DNA of 6,829 nucleotides from Bordetella parapertussis (GCA_945906975.1 CAMDRY010000170.1:1-6829), one strand, 5' to 3'; positions 1 through 6,120 are shown, counted from the stretch's first letter. The notes: generated by a model from the sequence alone, not told the origin. Numbers and translations: made by a program.

Positions 1-29
1 ACGAGATCATGGATGTGCGATACGAGTGA
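1..29 (+). CDS. greA: 3' end of greA, transcription elongation factor GreA (partial)
   Basis: Only the last eight complete codons and a TGA stop (27-29) are in the window. They read EIMDVRYE, which resembles the usual GreA C-terminus (a Y-E-I-x-x-V-R-Y-E type ending). The two bases before them (AC) would complete a Tyr codon if preceded by T. GreA stimulates RNA polymerase to cleave backtracked transcripts; the visible residues belong to the last strand of its C-terminal domain. Position supports the call, because greA commonly lies next to yhbY with their 3' ends facing each other, as here. The identification rests on eight residues plus synteny, so it is probable rather than certain. The other two frames give no recognisable protein end. 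Confidence 0.62.
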
Positions 30-359
30 GGCACCCGTGCCAATTCTTGGCGCGGATAATTGAGCTTCAGGGCGAAGGAATGATTGTTCGGCCGCTGAGG
101 CCGGCGTGCCGGCGCCACTTATGGCGTGCGCTTCATCGCGAAACGGGCCTTGGCCAGCAGGCTAATTAGCGCAACACGACTGCTGACCCCGCCGCCGCCG
201 CACCGATCCCGTCTATGGATGCGGGGCGGGGTAGATTTATGAAGAGGGTGGTAAGCCGTAAATCACAGCAATGCCATTTCGCCTTGTCGTCGGTTTGGGC
301 CCTGCAGCTTGCTGGAAAAGAGGATTTTTCCGCCTTAGATGGCGTAAACTCCTTTTAAA
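30..359. other. Gap between greA and yhbY 3' ends, no convincing gene
   Basis: This 330-base stretch separates two convergent genes. I see no tRNA, rRNA, conserved protein or insertion sequence. The longest ATG-started frames I found are a 29-codon one from 81 and a 39-codon one from 239 to 358 on the plus strand. Neither has a proper Shine-Dalgarno sequence or recognisable product. Structure present: a strong GC-rich hairpin at 186-232 (listed separately), a small CGCCA/TGGCG hairpin at 113-126, and an AT-rich GGAAAA/TTTTCC hairpin at 314-331 followed directly by a CGCC/GGCG hairpin at 331-344. None is followed by a run of four or more T on the strand that needs a terminator, so neither gene has a textbook intrinsic terminator here. 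Confidence 0.6.
186..232. other. Strong GC-rich stem-loop downstream of greA
   Basis: ACCCCGCC at 186-193 pairs perfectly with GGCGGGGT at 225-232. After a four-base bulge, CCGCA (198-202) pairs with TGCGG (220-224). This gives 13 base pairs around a 17-base loop. The bases after it on the plus strand (AGATTTATG) are only weakly T-rich, and the minus-strand flank has no T run. It could slow or stop RNA polymerase leaving greA, protect the 3' end of that mRNA, or be a palindromic intergenic repeat. The sequence alone does not decide between these. Confidence 0.4.
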
Positions 360-878
360 TCAGCGTGCGGAGCGCAGGCGTCGACTATTTTGTCGCGCTG
401 GTTTTGCGCGCGGGGTTTCCGGCGACGAGCCGGAACGGTGTATCGAGGGGCGTTGTGCGCGTTCAAGGACGCGTCCCCGCCGGCGCGGGTCGGACACCTC
501 TTCATCGGGCGACTTGGATTTGCGCGAGGCCTTCGCCGGTCGTACCCTTGGATCTGTTCTGGGTTTTGATTTTATGGCTCTTTTTTTGACTTTTGGCACT
601 TTGGCTTCTTCGCCCTTGCGCCAAATAACCAGAATTTTGCCGATATGCTGCACCGCGGCGGCGCCAGTGCTGGCGCAAATTTCCGCCGACAGCGATTCGC
701 GACTCTCGCGGTCGTCGCTGGCGACGCGAATTTTGATCAGTTGGTGACTGACCAGGGCACGTTCGATTTCGGCCATTACCCCTGGGGACAGGCCTGCGTC
801 TGCGATCATGACCACAGGTTTGAGAGGATGGGCGCGCGCCTTGAGCGCCTTGCGTTCGGCAGCGGAGAGAGTATTCAT
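360..878 (-). CDS. yhbY: YhbY, CRM-domain ribosome assembly factor with long basic tail
   Basis: This is a 172-residue RNA-binding protein of the YhbY/CRM family, which associates with precursors of the 50S subunit. Residues 1-90 align along their length with E. coli YhbY: the HPLKPVVM stretch (17-24), GLSPGV (29-34), LIKIRVA (47-53) and IGKILVIWR (79-87). I chose the ATG at 876-878 because family homology begins exactly there. The open frame extends upstream to 1010, but that part overlaps the promoter region of divergent rlmE and has no family similarity. E. coli YhbY is about 97 residues. Here residues 91-172 add a probably disordered tail with 28 Lys/Arg among 82 residues and many Pro and Ser. 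The GxxG loop of the domain reads A26-D-A-G29, so its first glycine is missing. No Shine-Dalgarno sequence precedes the start, and a -10-like box lies eight bases away. The family call is firm; the tail's role is unknown. Confidence 0.93.
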   Translation of the reverse strand: MNTLSAAERKALKARAHPLKPVVMIADAGLSPGVMAEIERALVSHQLIKIRVASDDRESRESLSAEICASTGAAAVQHIGKILVIWRKGEEAKVPKVKKRAIKSKPRTDPRVRPAKASRKSKSPDEEVSDPRRRGRVLERAQRPSIHRSGSSPETPRAKPARQNSRRLRSAR

Positions 879-886
879 GGGCAGGG

Positions 887-894
887 ATTGTATA
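887..894 (-). promoter_or_regulatory. Candidate -10 element of yhbY
   Basis: Read on the minus strand, the bases are TATACAAT, containing both TATACA and TACAAT. They end eight bases before the yhbY start codon. Transcription would then begin within about four bases of the ATG, giving a leaderless or nearly leaderless mRNA, consistent with the absence of a Shine-Dalgarno sequence. No good -35 hexamer lies 16-18 bases upstream, so the call rests on the -10 match and its position. Confidence 0.4.
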
Positions 895-1012
895 GGGCTA
901 AGGGGCGCGAGGCGAGGATGGCAGTCTTTATCGCTCCCTCTCCCCTGATCCGCACCTGATTGAGCGAGGTCTTGTGTATGCTCGCGGTCTTTAGTTTCGA
1001 GCAGCTTCACCG

Positions 1013-1633
1013 ATGAAACCCACCAGAACCAGCAAAGGCTGGATGCGCGAGCACATCAACGACCCATGGGTGAAGAAGGCCCAGGCCGAAGGATGGCGAT
1101 CACGGGCCGCCTTCAAGCTGATCCAGATAGATGAAAAGGACAGGCTGTTGCGCCCGGGTATGACCGTAGTCGACCTTGGCGCGACCCCGGGCGGGTGGTC
1201 GCAGGTTGCCGCGCGACGGGTGGGGGCTTCCGGACAGGTGATCGCGCTTGATTTGTTACCGCTGGAACCCTTGCGTGGCGTCACCTTCATACGAGGCGAT
1301 TTTCGCGAGGAGGCGACCGAAGCGGAACTGGAAACAGCGCTTGGATCGCGTAGCCCGGATCTTGTACTTTCGGATATGGCCCCCAATATATCCGGGGTGG
1401 AAATGAGCGATCAGGCTCGAAGTATCCACCTCGGTGAGTTGGCGCTTGAATTCGCTTGTAAGCACCTCAAACCCGGAGGCTCTTTGCTGGTCAAAGTGTT
1501 CCAGGGTGCTGGATATTCGGAGTTTTTGGCACAAATGCGCACCTACTTTGACGCGGTTGTTTCGCGCAAACCAGAAGCCTCAAGGGGGCGCTCGAGTGAG
1601 ATGTATTTGCTTGGTCGCGGACTCAAATCCTGA
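1013..1633 (+). CDS. rlmE: RlmE (FtsJ/RrmJ), 23S rRNA 2'-O-ribose methyltransferase
   Basis: This 206-residue SAM-dependent enzyme methylates the 2'-OH of U2552 (E. coli numbering) in the A-loop of 23S rRNA, a late step in 50S maturation in the cytoplasm. The fold is complete. The N-terminal region carries SRAAFKL (30-36) with catalytic K35. The SAM-binding motif I is [12 protein letters not shown] (53-64), with acidic D80 in ALDLLP. D121 lies in SDMAPN (120-125), K161 in LLVKVF (158-163), and E196 in the SSEMYLL segment (194-200). These supply the family's K-D-K-E set. Length matches the E. coli enzyme (about 209). The ATG start places the usual N-terminal KGW...[10 protein letters not shown] segment at the right distance; the Shine-Dalgarno sequence is weak. 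The gene diverges from yhbY, another 50S-assembly gene, and lies 133 bases upstream of ftsH. In E. coli the pair is heat-shock controlled, but I see no clear sigma-32 promoter here. Confidence 0.97.
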   Translation: MKPTRTSKGWMREHINDPWVKKAQAEGWRSRAAFKLIQIDEKDRLLRPGMTVVDLGATPGGWSQVAARRVGASGQVIALDLLPLEPLRGVTFIRGDFREEATEAELETALGSRSPDLVLSDMAPNISGVEMSDQARSIHLGELALEFACKHLKPGGSLLVKVFQGAGYSEFLAQMRTYFDAVVSRKPEASRGRSSEMYLLGRGLKS

Positions 1634-1652
1634 ACCAAGTTGCTGTTTCAGA

Positions 1653-1658
1653 TAGAAT
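1653..1658 (+). promoter_or_regulatory. Candidate -10 element upstream of ftsH
   Basis: TAGAAT matches five of six bases of the sigma-70 -10 consensus and starts 19 bases after the rlmE stop. At 17-base spacing the -35 position (1630-1635) overlaps the rlmE stop codon and reads CTGAAC, only three of six matches. Transcription from here would begin near 1665 and give ftsH a leader of about 100 bases containing the repeats and hairpins at 1687-1751. A second, weaker reading is that ftsH is only co-transcribed with rlmE. Confidence 0.33.
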
Positions 1659-1686
1659 GCTCTTCCCGGGTTCGAGTGTGCGGAAT

Positions 1687-1702
1687 TCTGGGAATCTGGG
1701 AA
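1687..1702 (+). repeat. Perfect tandem 8-mer repeat in the ftsH leader
   Basis: TCTGGGAA occurs twice head to tail (1687-1694 and 1695-1702) in the non-coding gap between rlmE and ftsH. It abuts the first arm of the hairpin at 1702-1728. Two copies could mark a protein or small-RNA binding site, or simply a small duplication. Confidence 0.6.
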
Positions 1703-1751
1703 CGCAAAGTGCCCTGCCTTCTTTGCGTGAATCGCCAAACCCTGCCTTGGC
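1702..1751 (+). promoter_or_regulatory. Two hairpins sharing a 9-base loop repeat in the ftsH 5' leader
   Basis: Hairpin one pairs ACGCAAAG (1702-1709) with CTTTGCGT (1721-1728), eight perfect base pairs around an 11-base loop. Hairpin two pairs GCCAA (1734-1738) with TTGGC (1747-1751) around an eight-base loop. The 9-mer CCCTGCCTT occurs in both: at 1712-1720, in loop one, and at 1740-1748, mainly in loop two with its last two bases in the stem. Hairpin two ends only four bases before the ftsH Shine-Dalgarno core GAGGA (1756-1760). The arrangement suggests an RNA element acting on ftsH translation or message stability. I know of no named family that matches it, so the function is inferred. 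Confidence 0.45.
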
Positions 1752-1755
1752 AGCT

Positions 1756-1760
1756 GAGGA
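1756..1760 (+). promoter_or_regulatory. Shine-Dalgarno sequence of ftsH, fixes a TTG start
   Basis: GAGGA lies six bases before the TTG at 1767-1769. It supports this rare start codon: the reading frame from it gives the standard FtsH N-terminus, and the next in-frame ATG (residue 19) lies inside the first membrane helix. Confidence 0.75.
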
Positions 1761-1766
1761 ATTGAT

Positions 1767-3647
1767 TTGAACAATCTTTTCAAGAATCTTGTGGTCTGGC
1801 TCGTCATCGGTCTGGTGCTGATGACTGTGTTTAACCAGTTCAACACCCGGCAGACGGCGCAGACGCCGATGGAGTACTCGCAGTTTATCGACGAGGTCAA
1901 GGCCGGCCGCATTGCCAAGGTGCTGATCGAAGGGCGCCAGCTCAAGGCCACCACGGCGGAGGGCAAGCGCGTGACGAGTTATTCGCCCGGCGATATCTGG
2001 CTGGTGTCCGACTTGCTGAAATATGGCGTCAAGATCGAGGCCAAGGCCGAGGAAGAGCCCTCCTTCCTGATGAATATTTTTGTGTCGTGGTTTCCGATGT
2101 TGTTGCTTATCGGCGTCTGGGTGTTTTTCATGCGCCAGATGCAGGGTGGAGGCCGCGGCGGCGCATTTTCGTTCGGCAAATCCCGTGCGCGCGTGCTCGA
2201 TGAAACGACCAACCCGATCACCTTTGCGGACGTCGCTGGTTGCGATGAAGCCAAGGAGGACGTTGCAGAGTTGGTCGACTTCCTGCGTGATCCATCCAAG
2301 TTCCAGAAACTGGGCGGGCGCATTCCAAAGGGCGTATTGATGGTCGGTTCGCCGGGTACCGGCAAGACTTTGCTGGCGCGTGCCATCGCCGGTGAGGCCA
2401 AGGTACCGTTCTTCTCGATTTCCGGTTCCGATTTTGTCGAAATGTTTGTCGGCGTTGGTGCGGCGCGGGTGCGCGATATGTTCGAGAACGCCAAAAAGCA
2501 GGCGCCCTGCATCGTGTTCATCGACGAGATCGATGCGGTAGGGCGCCAGCGCGGCGCCGGGCTTGGCGGCGGAAACGATGAGCGCGAACAGACGCTCAAC
2601 CAGTTGCTGGTCGAAATGGACGGCTTTGAAGGTACCGTTGGTGTCATCGTGATCGCCGCAACCAACCGGCCAGATGTGCTTGATCCAGCATTGATGCGTC
2701 CGGGCCGTTTTGATCGCCAGGTCGTCGTGCCGCTGCCGGATATTCGCGGCCGGGAGCAAATCCTGCTGGTGCACATGCGCAAGGTGCCGATGGGGCCTGA
2801 CGTCAAGGCGGATGTGATCGCCCGCGGCACTCCCGGATTTTCTGGGGCTGATTTGGCCAATCTGGTCAACGAAGCGGCGTTGTTTGCCGCGCGCATGAAC
2901 AAGCGCTTGGTTGACATGGAGGATTTCGAACGTGCCAAGGACAAGATCATCATGGGTGCCGAACGCCGGTCGATGGTCATGCCCGAAGAGGAGCGCACGA
3001 ACACCGCTTATCACGAGTCCGGGCACGCGGTGGTCGCCAAGTTGCTGCCCAAGACTGATCCGGTTCACAAGGTTACGATCATTCCACGCGGGCGTGCGCT
3101 TGGCGTGACGATGCAGTTGCCCGAAGGTGATCGCTACAGCATGGACCGTGACCGCTTGCTGTCCACGATCGCTGTGCTGTTTGGCGGGCGTATCGCCGAG
3201 GAAATTTTCATGAGCCAGATGACTACGGGTGCGTCGAATGATTTCGAACGTGCGACGGATCTAGCTCGTCGCATGGTGACGCAGTGGGGCATGTCCGATG
3301 CGTTGGGCCCGATGGTCTACGGGGAGAACGAGGGCGAGGTATTCCTTGGCCGGTCCATCACGACGCACAAGAACGTGTCCGAAGCGACAATGCAGGAAGT
3401 GGACAAGGAAATCCGCCGCATCATCGACCAGCAGTATGCAATGGCGAGGAAGCTGATCGAGGACAATCGCGACAAGGTTGAGGCGATGACCAAGGCCTTG
3501 CTTGAATGGGAAACCCTGGACGCGGACCAGTTGAATGACATCATGGCCGGTCTGCCGCCGCGGCCGCCCAAACCCTCCTCGACGCCGCCACGGCCACCCA
3601 AGCACGACGACGGCCCGAGCAAAGCCGCTGAACCGGCTACGGCCTGA
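1767..3647 (+). CDS. ftsH: FtsH, membrane-anchored ATP-dependent zinc metalloprotease
   Basis: This 626-residue AAA+ protease forms hexamers in the inner membrane and degrades misassembled membrane proteins and short-lived regulators. Two membrane helices lie at about 5-23 and 100-121, flanking a periplasmic domain. The AAA module (about 145-395) has Walker A GSPGTGKT (194-201), the pore loop F227-V-G, Walker B FIDEID (251-256), and the second region of homology with arginine fingers R311 and R314. The protease domain carries the zinc motif HESGH (416-420) with H416, E417 and H420, and the third zinc ligand D492 in ASND. All key residues are present. Length is close to the E. coli protein (about 644). 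The Walker A has Ser where Pro is usual, a change the motif permits. The C-terminal tail is Pro-rich, with PPRPPK twice (597-602, 607-612). Translation starts at TTG after a good GAGGA. It lies 133 bases after rlmE and 102 bases before folP. Confidence 0.98.
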   Translation: MNNLFKNLVVWLVIGLVLMTVFNQFNTRQTAQTPMEYSQFIDEVKAGRIAKVLIEGRQLKATTAEGKRVTSYSPGDIWLVSDLLKYGVKIEAKAEEEPSFLMNIFVSWFPMLLLIGVWVFFMRQMQGGGRGGAFSFGKSRARVLDETTNPITFADVAGCDEAKEDVAELVDFLRDPSKFQKLGGRIPKGVLMVGSPGTGKTLLARAIAGEAKVPFFSISGSDFVEMFVGVGAARVRDMFENAKKQAPCIVFIDEIDAVGRQRGAGLGGGNDEREQTLNQLLVEMDGFEGTVGVIVIAATNRPDVLDPALMRPGRFDRQVVVPLPDIRGREQILLVHMRKVPMGPDVKADVIARGTPGFSGADLANLVNEAALFAARMNKRLVDMEDFERAKDKIIMGAERRSMVMPEEERTNTAYHESGHAVVAKLLPKTDPVHKVTIIPRGRALGVTMQLPEGDRYSMDRDRLLSTIAVLFGGRIAEEIFMSQMTTGASNDFERATDLARRMVTQWGMSDALGPMVYGENEGEVFLGRSITTHKNVSEATMQEVDKEIRRIIDQQYAMARKLIEDNRDKVEAMTKALLEWETLDADQLNDIMAGLPPRPPKPSSTPPRPPKHDDGPSKAAEPATA

Positions 3648-3659
3648 TATAGCGCCAAG

Positions 3660-3680
3660 GCGGGGTGTGCTCGCCCCCGC
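3660..3680 (+). other. GC-rich hairpin between ftsH and folP
   Basis: GCGGGG (3660-3665) pairs with CCCCGC (3675-3680) around a nine-base loop, 12 bases after the ftsH stop. No T run follows (GGCAGCCGGG), so it is not a standard intrinsic terminator. It may cause partial termination, or stabilise the 3' end of ftsH mRNA and so uncouple ftsH levels from folP-glmM. Confidence 0.35.
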
Positions 3681-3749
3681 GGCAGCCGGGATCGTCGACT
3701 TGTCGCTATTCCCGCGCGCTGAATCTATCCTGCGCATCCCTTCGGCTCC

Positions 3750-4610
3750 ATGATCGACCACCTTCAATGCGGTGGTTTTTCGCTTTCACTTAAGCGGCCC
3801 TTGCTAATGGGCATCGTCAATATCACGCCCGATTCCTTCTCGGACGGGGGCAGGTTTTTTGCTCGCGGCGATGCGATCGCCATGGCCATGAAGTTGGTCG
3901 AGGAGGGCGCGGATATTATCGATCTGGGCGGTGAGTCAAGCCGTCCGGGGGCGGCCCCTGTCTCGGTTGCTGAAGAATTGGCAAGACTGCTGCCTGTGCT
4001 GCGCGCCATGCGCGATGTGCCCGTGCCGGTATCGGTTGATACCGTAAAACCGGAAGTGATGCGCGTTGTGCTCGATGAAGGCGCAGCCATGATCAATGAT
4101 ATTTGTGCATTGTCGGCCCCCGGGACGCTGGAGGTGGTTGCCGCATCCAATTGCGCCGTCTGCCTGATGCACATGCAGGGCGAGCCGAGAACGATGCAGT
4201 CATCGCCGCAATACGATGATGTGACGGCCGATATCAAAGCCTACCTCGCCAAGCGCGTGGACGCGGCGGTGCACGCAGGCGTGGGGCGTGAGCGTATCGT
4301 CATTGATCCGGGTTTCGGATTTGGCAAAACGGTACAGCACAACCTCGACCTGCTTCACGGCCTGGATGAAATCTGTGCTCTTGATCTTCCCGTGTTGGCC
4401 GGTTGGTCGCGCAAATCGAGTCTGGGAAAAATAACCGGACGCAAAGCGGAGGGGCGCCTCGCGGGCAGCCTCGCCGCCGCATTGCTGGCGCTTCAACGGG
4501 GCGCGCACATCCTGCGCGTGCATGATGTCGCGGCAACGCGTGATGTCGTGGCGGTGTTTTGCGCATACAGGGACGGCTTTGAAGAACAACAGGGCGGAAC
4601 AGCGGAATAA
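3750..4610 (+). CDS. folP: FolP, dihydropteroate synthase
   Basis: This 286-residue TIM-barrel enzyme condenses p-aminobenzoate with hydroxymethyl-dihydropterin diphosphate to form dihydropteroate in folate synthesis. It is the sulfonamide target. Loop 1 is [11 protein letters not shown] (24-34). Loop 2 is GGESSRPGA (60-68). D97 lies in VSVDT, N117 in MINDI, D186 in the IDPGFGFGK segment (185-193), K222 in GWSRKS (218-223), and R256 and H258 in LRVHDV (255-260). All catalytic and ligand-binding positions are occupied. Ser64 stands where E. coli has Thr62, a conservative change in the sulfa-contacting loop. Length is normal (E. coli about 282). The ATG start gives the usual [18 protein letters not shown] opening, though no clear Shine-Dalgarno sequence precedes it. 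A TATCCT box at 3726-3731 with TTGTCG at 3700-3705 has 20-base spacing, too wide to call a promoter. glmM follows after 14 bases, so the two are probably co-transcribed. Confidence 0.97.
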   Translation: MIDHLQCGGFSLSLKRPLLMGIVNITPDSFSDGGRFFARGDAIAMAMKLVEEGADIIDLGGESSRPGAAPVSVAEELARLLPVLRAMRDVPVPVSVDTVKPEVMRVVLDEGAAMINDICALSAPGTLEVVAASNCAVCLMHMQGEPRTMQSSPQYDDVTADIKAYLAKRVDAAVHAGVGRERIVIDPGFGFGKTVQHNLDLLHGLDEICALDLPVLAGWSRKSSLGKITGRKAEGRLAGSLAAALLALQRGAHILRVHDVAATRDVVAVFCAYRDGFEEQQGGTAE

Positions 4611-4614
4611 TCGG

Positions 4615-4619
4615 GGAGG
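4615..4619 (+). promoter_or_regulatory. Shine-Dalgarno sequence of glmM, fixes a TTG start
   Basis: GGAGG lies five bases before the TTG at 4625-4627, inside the 14-base gap after folP. The next in-frame ATG is residue 26, downstream of the conserved FGTDGVRG motif, so TTG must be the start. Confidence 0.85.
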
Positions 4620-4624
4620 CGGAA

Positions 4625-5983
4625 TTGGCTAGAAAATATTTTGGCACAGATGGTGTGCGTGGCAGGGTGGGCGAACCACCGATCACACCGGATTTCGTAA
4701 TGCGTCTGGGGTACGCCGCAGGCGTGGTGCTGCTTCGGCGCAGCAAGTTGCGCAAGGGGGAGCGTGCGGCCGTGTTGATAGGAAAGGACACGCGCATCTC
4801 CGGCTATATGCTGGAGGCGGCGCTGGAGGCGGGCCTTTCTGCGGCGGGCATTGATGTAATGCTCTGCGGTCCGCTGCCGACGCCGGCGATCGCGTATCTC
4901 ACACGGGCGTTGAGATTGCACGCCGGCATTGTCATCAGCGCATCGCATAACCCGTATCCGGACAACGGTATCAAGTTCTTTTCGGCAGCGGGCAGCAAGC
5001 TGCCGGATGCGGTCGAGCAGGAAATCGAAACGGCGATGGACGATGCAATGCATTGCCGTCCTTCGGCGGAACTGGGCAGGGCGCGGCGCATCGATGATGC
5101 GGCCGGGCGTTACATCGAGTTCTGCAAGGGTACTTTTCCGTCCGGACTCGATTTGCGCGGGCTGAAAATCGTGGTCGACTGCGCCAATGGCGCCGCTTAT
5201 CACGTTGCACCGCACGTCTTTCACGAACTTGGTGCGGAGGTTTCGGCCATCGGCGTCACGCCTGACGGGTTCAATATCAACGACCATGTGGGCGCGACTT
5301 CGCCACAGGCCTTGCAGCTGGAGGTGCGGCGCGTCAATGCCGATCTTGGCATTGCGCTTGATGGCGATGCCGATCGTTTGCTCATGGTTGACGGCGATGG
5401 CAGCCTGTTCGATGGTGATCAACTGCTCTACGCTGTGGCGAAGCACCGGGCAGGAAAAAAGGCATTGAGCGGGGTGGTGGGCACACTGATGTCCAATCTT
5501 GCACTTGAACAGGCGGTGAAAAAACTCGGCGCCGGGTTCGCCCGGGCGAAGGTAGGAGACCGCTACGTGCTGGAACTTTTGCACGAAAAGGGCTGGGAGC
5601 TGGGCGGGGAAAATTCGGGGCACATCATCTGCCTGGACAAGCACACCACAGGCGATGGCATCGTCGCGGCACTGCAGGTGCTGACGACCTTGCGCGAGTC
5701 CAAGTCCACGCTGCGAAAGCTGGCCGGACAGCTGACGCTGTTTCCTCAGGTGCTAATCAATGTGAAGCTGAAGGGCAAGTTCGATTGGCAGGCCAGCGCA
5801 GTCATCAAAGCGGCGAAGACGGCGGCGGACAAGGAATTGGGCGCCAGTGGACGGGTGTTGTTACGTCCGTCAGGAACAGAGCCCTTGCTACGGGTAATGG
5901 TGGAGGGGCGCGATGAGGCCCGGGTCAATCGACTGGCCAAATCGCTGGCGGAAGTGGTCACGCGGGTGGCTGCCGGCCGCTAA
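4625..5983 (+). CDS. glmM: GlmM, phosphoglucosamine mutase
   Basis: This 452-residue enzyme of the alpha-D-phosphohexomutase family converts glucosamine-6-phosphate to glucosamine-1-phosphate. That is the step between GlmS and GlmU on the way to UDP-GlcNAc for peptidoglycan and lipopolysaccharide. The N-terminus has the family signature [10 protein letters not shown] (4-13). The phosphoserine loop is ISASHNP (104-110), with S107 the residue expected to carry phosphate. The magnesium site is DGDADR (246-251), with D246, D248 and D250. The sugar-binding loop is GGENSGH (327-333). The C-terminal phosphate-binding loop is RPSGTEP (414-420). All four domains are complete and length is typical (E. 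coli 445). Start is TTG with a strong GGAGG. It is tightly coupled to folP upstream. Downstream is pstS with its own promoter, instead of the secG found in E. coli. I see no convincing terminator after it, only a short TAGG/CCTA hairpin at 5997-6010 and a T6 run at 6053-6058. Confidence 0.98.
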   Translation: MARKYFGTDGVRGRVGEPPITPDFVMRLGYAAGVVLLRRSKLRKGERAAVLIGKDTRISGYMLEAALEAGLSAAGIDVMLCGPLPTPAIAYLTRALRLHAGIVISASHNPYPDNGIKFFSAAGSKLPDAVEQEIETAMDDAMHCRPSAELGRARRIDDAAGRYIEFCKGTFPSGLDLRGLKIVVDCANGAAYHVAPHVFHELGAEVSAIGVTPDGFNINDHVGATSPQALQLEVRRVNADLGIALDGDADRLLMVDGDGSLFDGDQLLYAVAKHRAGKKALSGVVGTLMSNLALEQAVKKLGAGFARAKVGDRYVLELLHEKGWELGGENSGHIICLDKHTTGDGIVAALQVLTTLRESKSTLRKLAGQLTLFPQVLINVKLKGKFDWQASAVIKAAKTAADKELGASGRVLLRPSGTEPLLRVMVEGRDEARVNRLAKSLAEVVTRVAAGR

Positions 5984-6017
5984 ATTTGCGTTCGCATAGG
6001 CCATGACCTAGTCCAGT

Positions 6018-6058
6018 AATTTATTAAGTTGTTGATTTAATTTGCATTTAAGTTTTTT
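6018..6058. other. AT-rich island upstream of pstS
   Basis: 35 of these 41 bases are A or T, in sharp contrast to the GC-rich genes on both sides. The island ends in six T (6053-6058) and contains the IHF-consensus site at 6025-6037. It lies about 35-75 bases upstream of the PHO box. Such tracts can bend DNA, bind IHF or nucleoid proteins, or mark the end of the glmM transcript. Confidence 0.6.
6025..6037 (-). promoter_or_regulatory. Candidate IHF binding site
   Basis: On the minus strand the bases read AATCAACAACTTA, matching every specified position of the IHF consensus WATCAANNNNTTR. The surrounding DNA is AT-rich, as is usual at working IHF sites. It lies 55 bases upstream of the PHO box, a sensible distance for a bend that assists an activator. 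The motif is short and degenerate, so the match alone is suggestive only. Confidence 0.42.
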
Positions 6059-6092
6059 ACCGGGCTCCGCGTCGGACGAGTGTGCGCGTTCT

Positions 6093-6110
6093 GTGTCATG
6101 TTGCTGTCAC
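6093..6110 (+). promoter_or_regulatory. PHO box (PhoB binding site) of pstS
   Basis: GTGTCATGTTGCTGTCAC consists of two direct repeats in the standard PhoB arrangement: GTGTCAT (6093-6099) and CTGTCAC (6104-6110), separated by four bases, against consensus CTGTCAT. The first has one mismatch and the second ends in the permitted C. The box stops 10 bases before a -10-like element, which is the spacing of Pho-regulon promoters where PhoB replaces -35 recognition. The downstream gene is pstS, a classic Pho target. Activation by phosphorylated PhoB under phosphate limitation is therefore expected. Confidence 0.85.
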
Positions 6111-6120
6111 ATGACATGGC

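Noticed and set aside
239..358. A 39-codon plus-strand frame (ATG at 239, TAA at 356) between greA and yhbY.
   Set aside because: Only a G-rich stretch, not a Shine-Dalgarno sequence, precedes it. It lies just after a hairpin and the peptide is not recognisable; it is within chance expectation.
271..747. A 158-codon plus-strand frame overlapping yhbY antisense.
   Set aside because: It has low-complexity Arg-rich content mirroring the yhbY tail, no ribosome site and no known domain.
960..982. TTGAGC (960-965) and TATGCT (977-982) as an rlmE promoter.
   Set aside because: The spacing is only 11 bases and no other -35 fits, so it is not callable.
879..1010. Upstream extension of the yhbY frame to a GTG at 1010 (44 extra residues).
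   Set aside because: Family similarity begins at the ATG at 878. The extension overlaps the divergent rlmE control region and has no similarity to YhbY.
1629..1658. A sigma-32 heat-shock promoter for ftsH.
   Set aside because: No CTTGAA plus CCCCAT pair with 13-14 base spacing could be found in the rlmE-ftsH gap.
2346..2369. FtsH Walker A reads GSPGTGKT rather than the usual GPPGTGKT.
   Set aside because: The second position is not constrained in GxxxxGK[ST], and all catalytic residues are intact; no functional consequence can be argued.
1623..3068. A 481-codon open frame on the minus strand across ftsH, and a 341-codon one at 1979-3004.
   Set aside because: Both are antisense to an unmistakable, fully conserved FtsH. 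They show no recognisable domain and are explained by the codon bias of GC-rich DNA.
4493..5644. A 383-codon open frame on the minus strand across folP and glmM.
   Set aside because: It lies opposite complete, motif-bearing FolP and GlmM and has no family resemblance of its own.
5997..6058. TAGG/CCTA hairpin and later T6 run as a glmM terminator.
   Set aside because: The stem is only four base pairs and the T run is more than 40 bases away.
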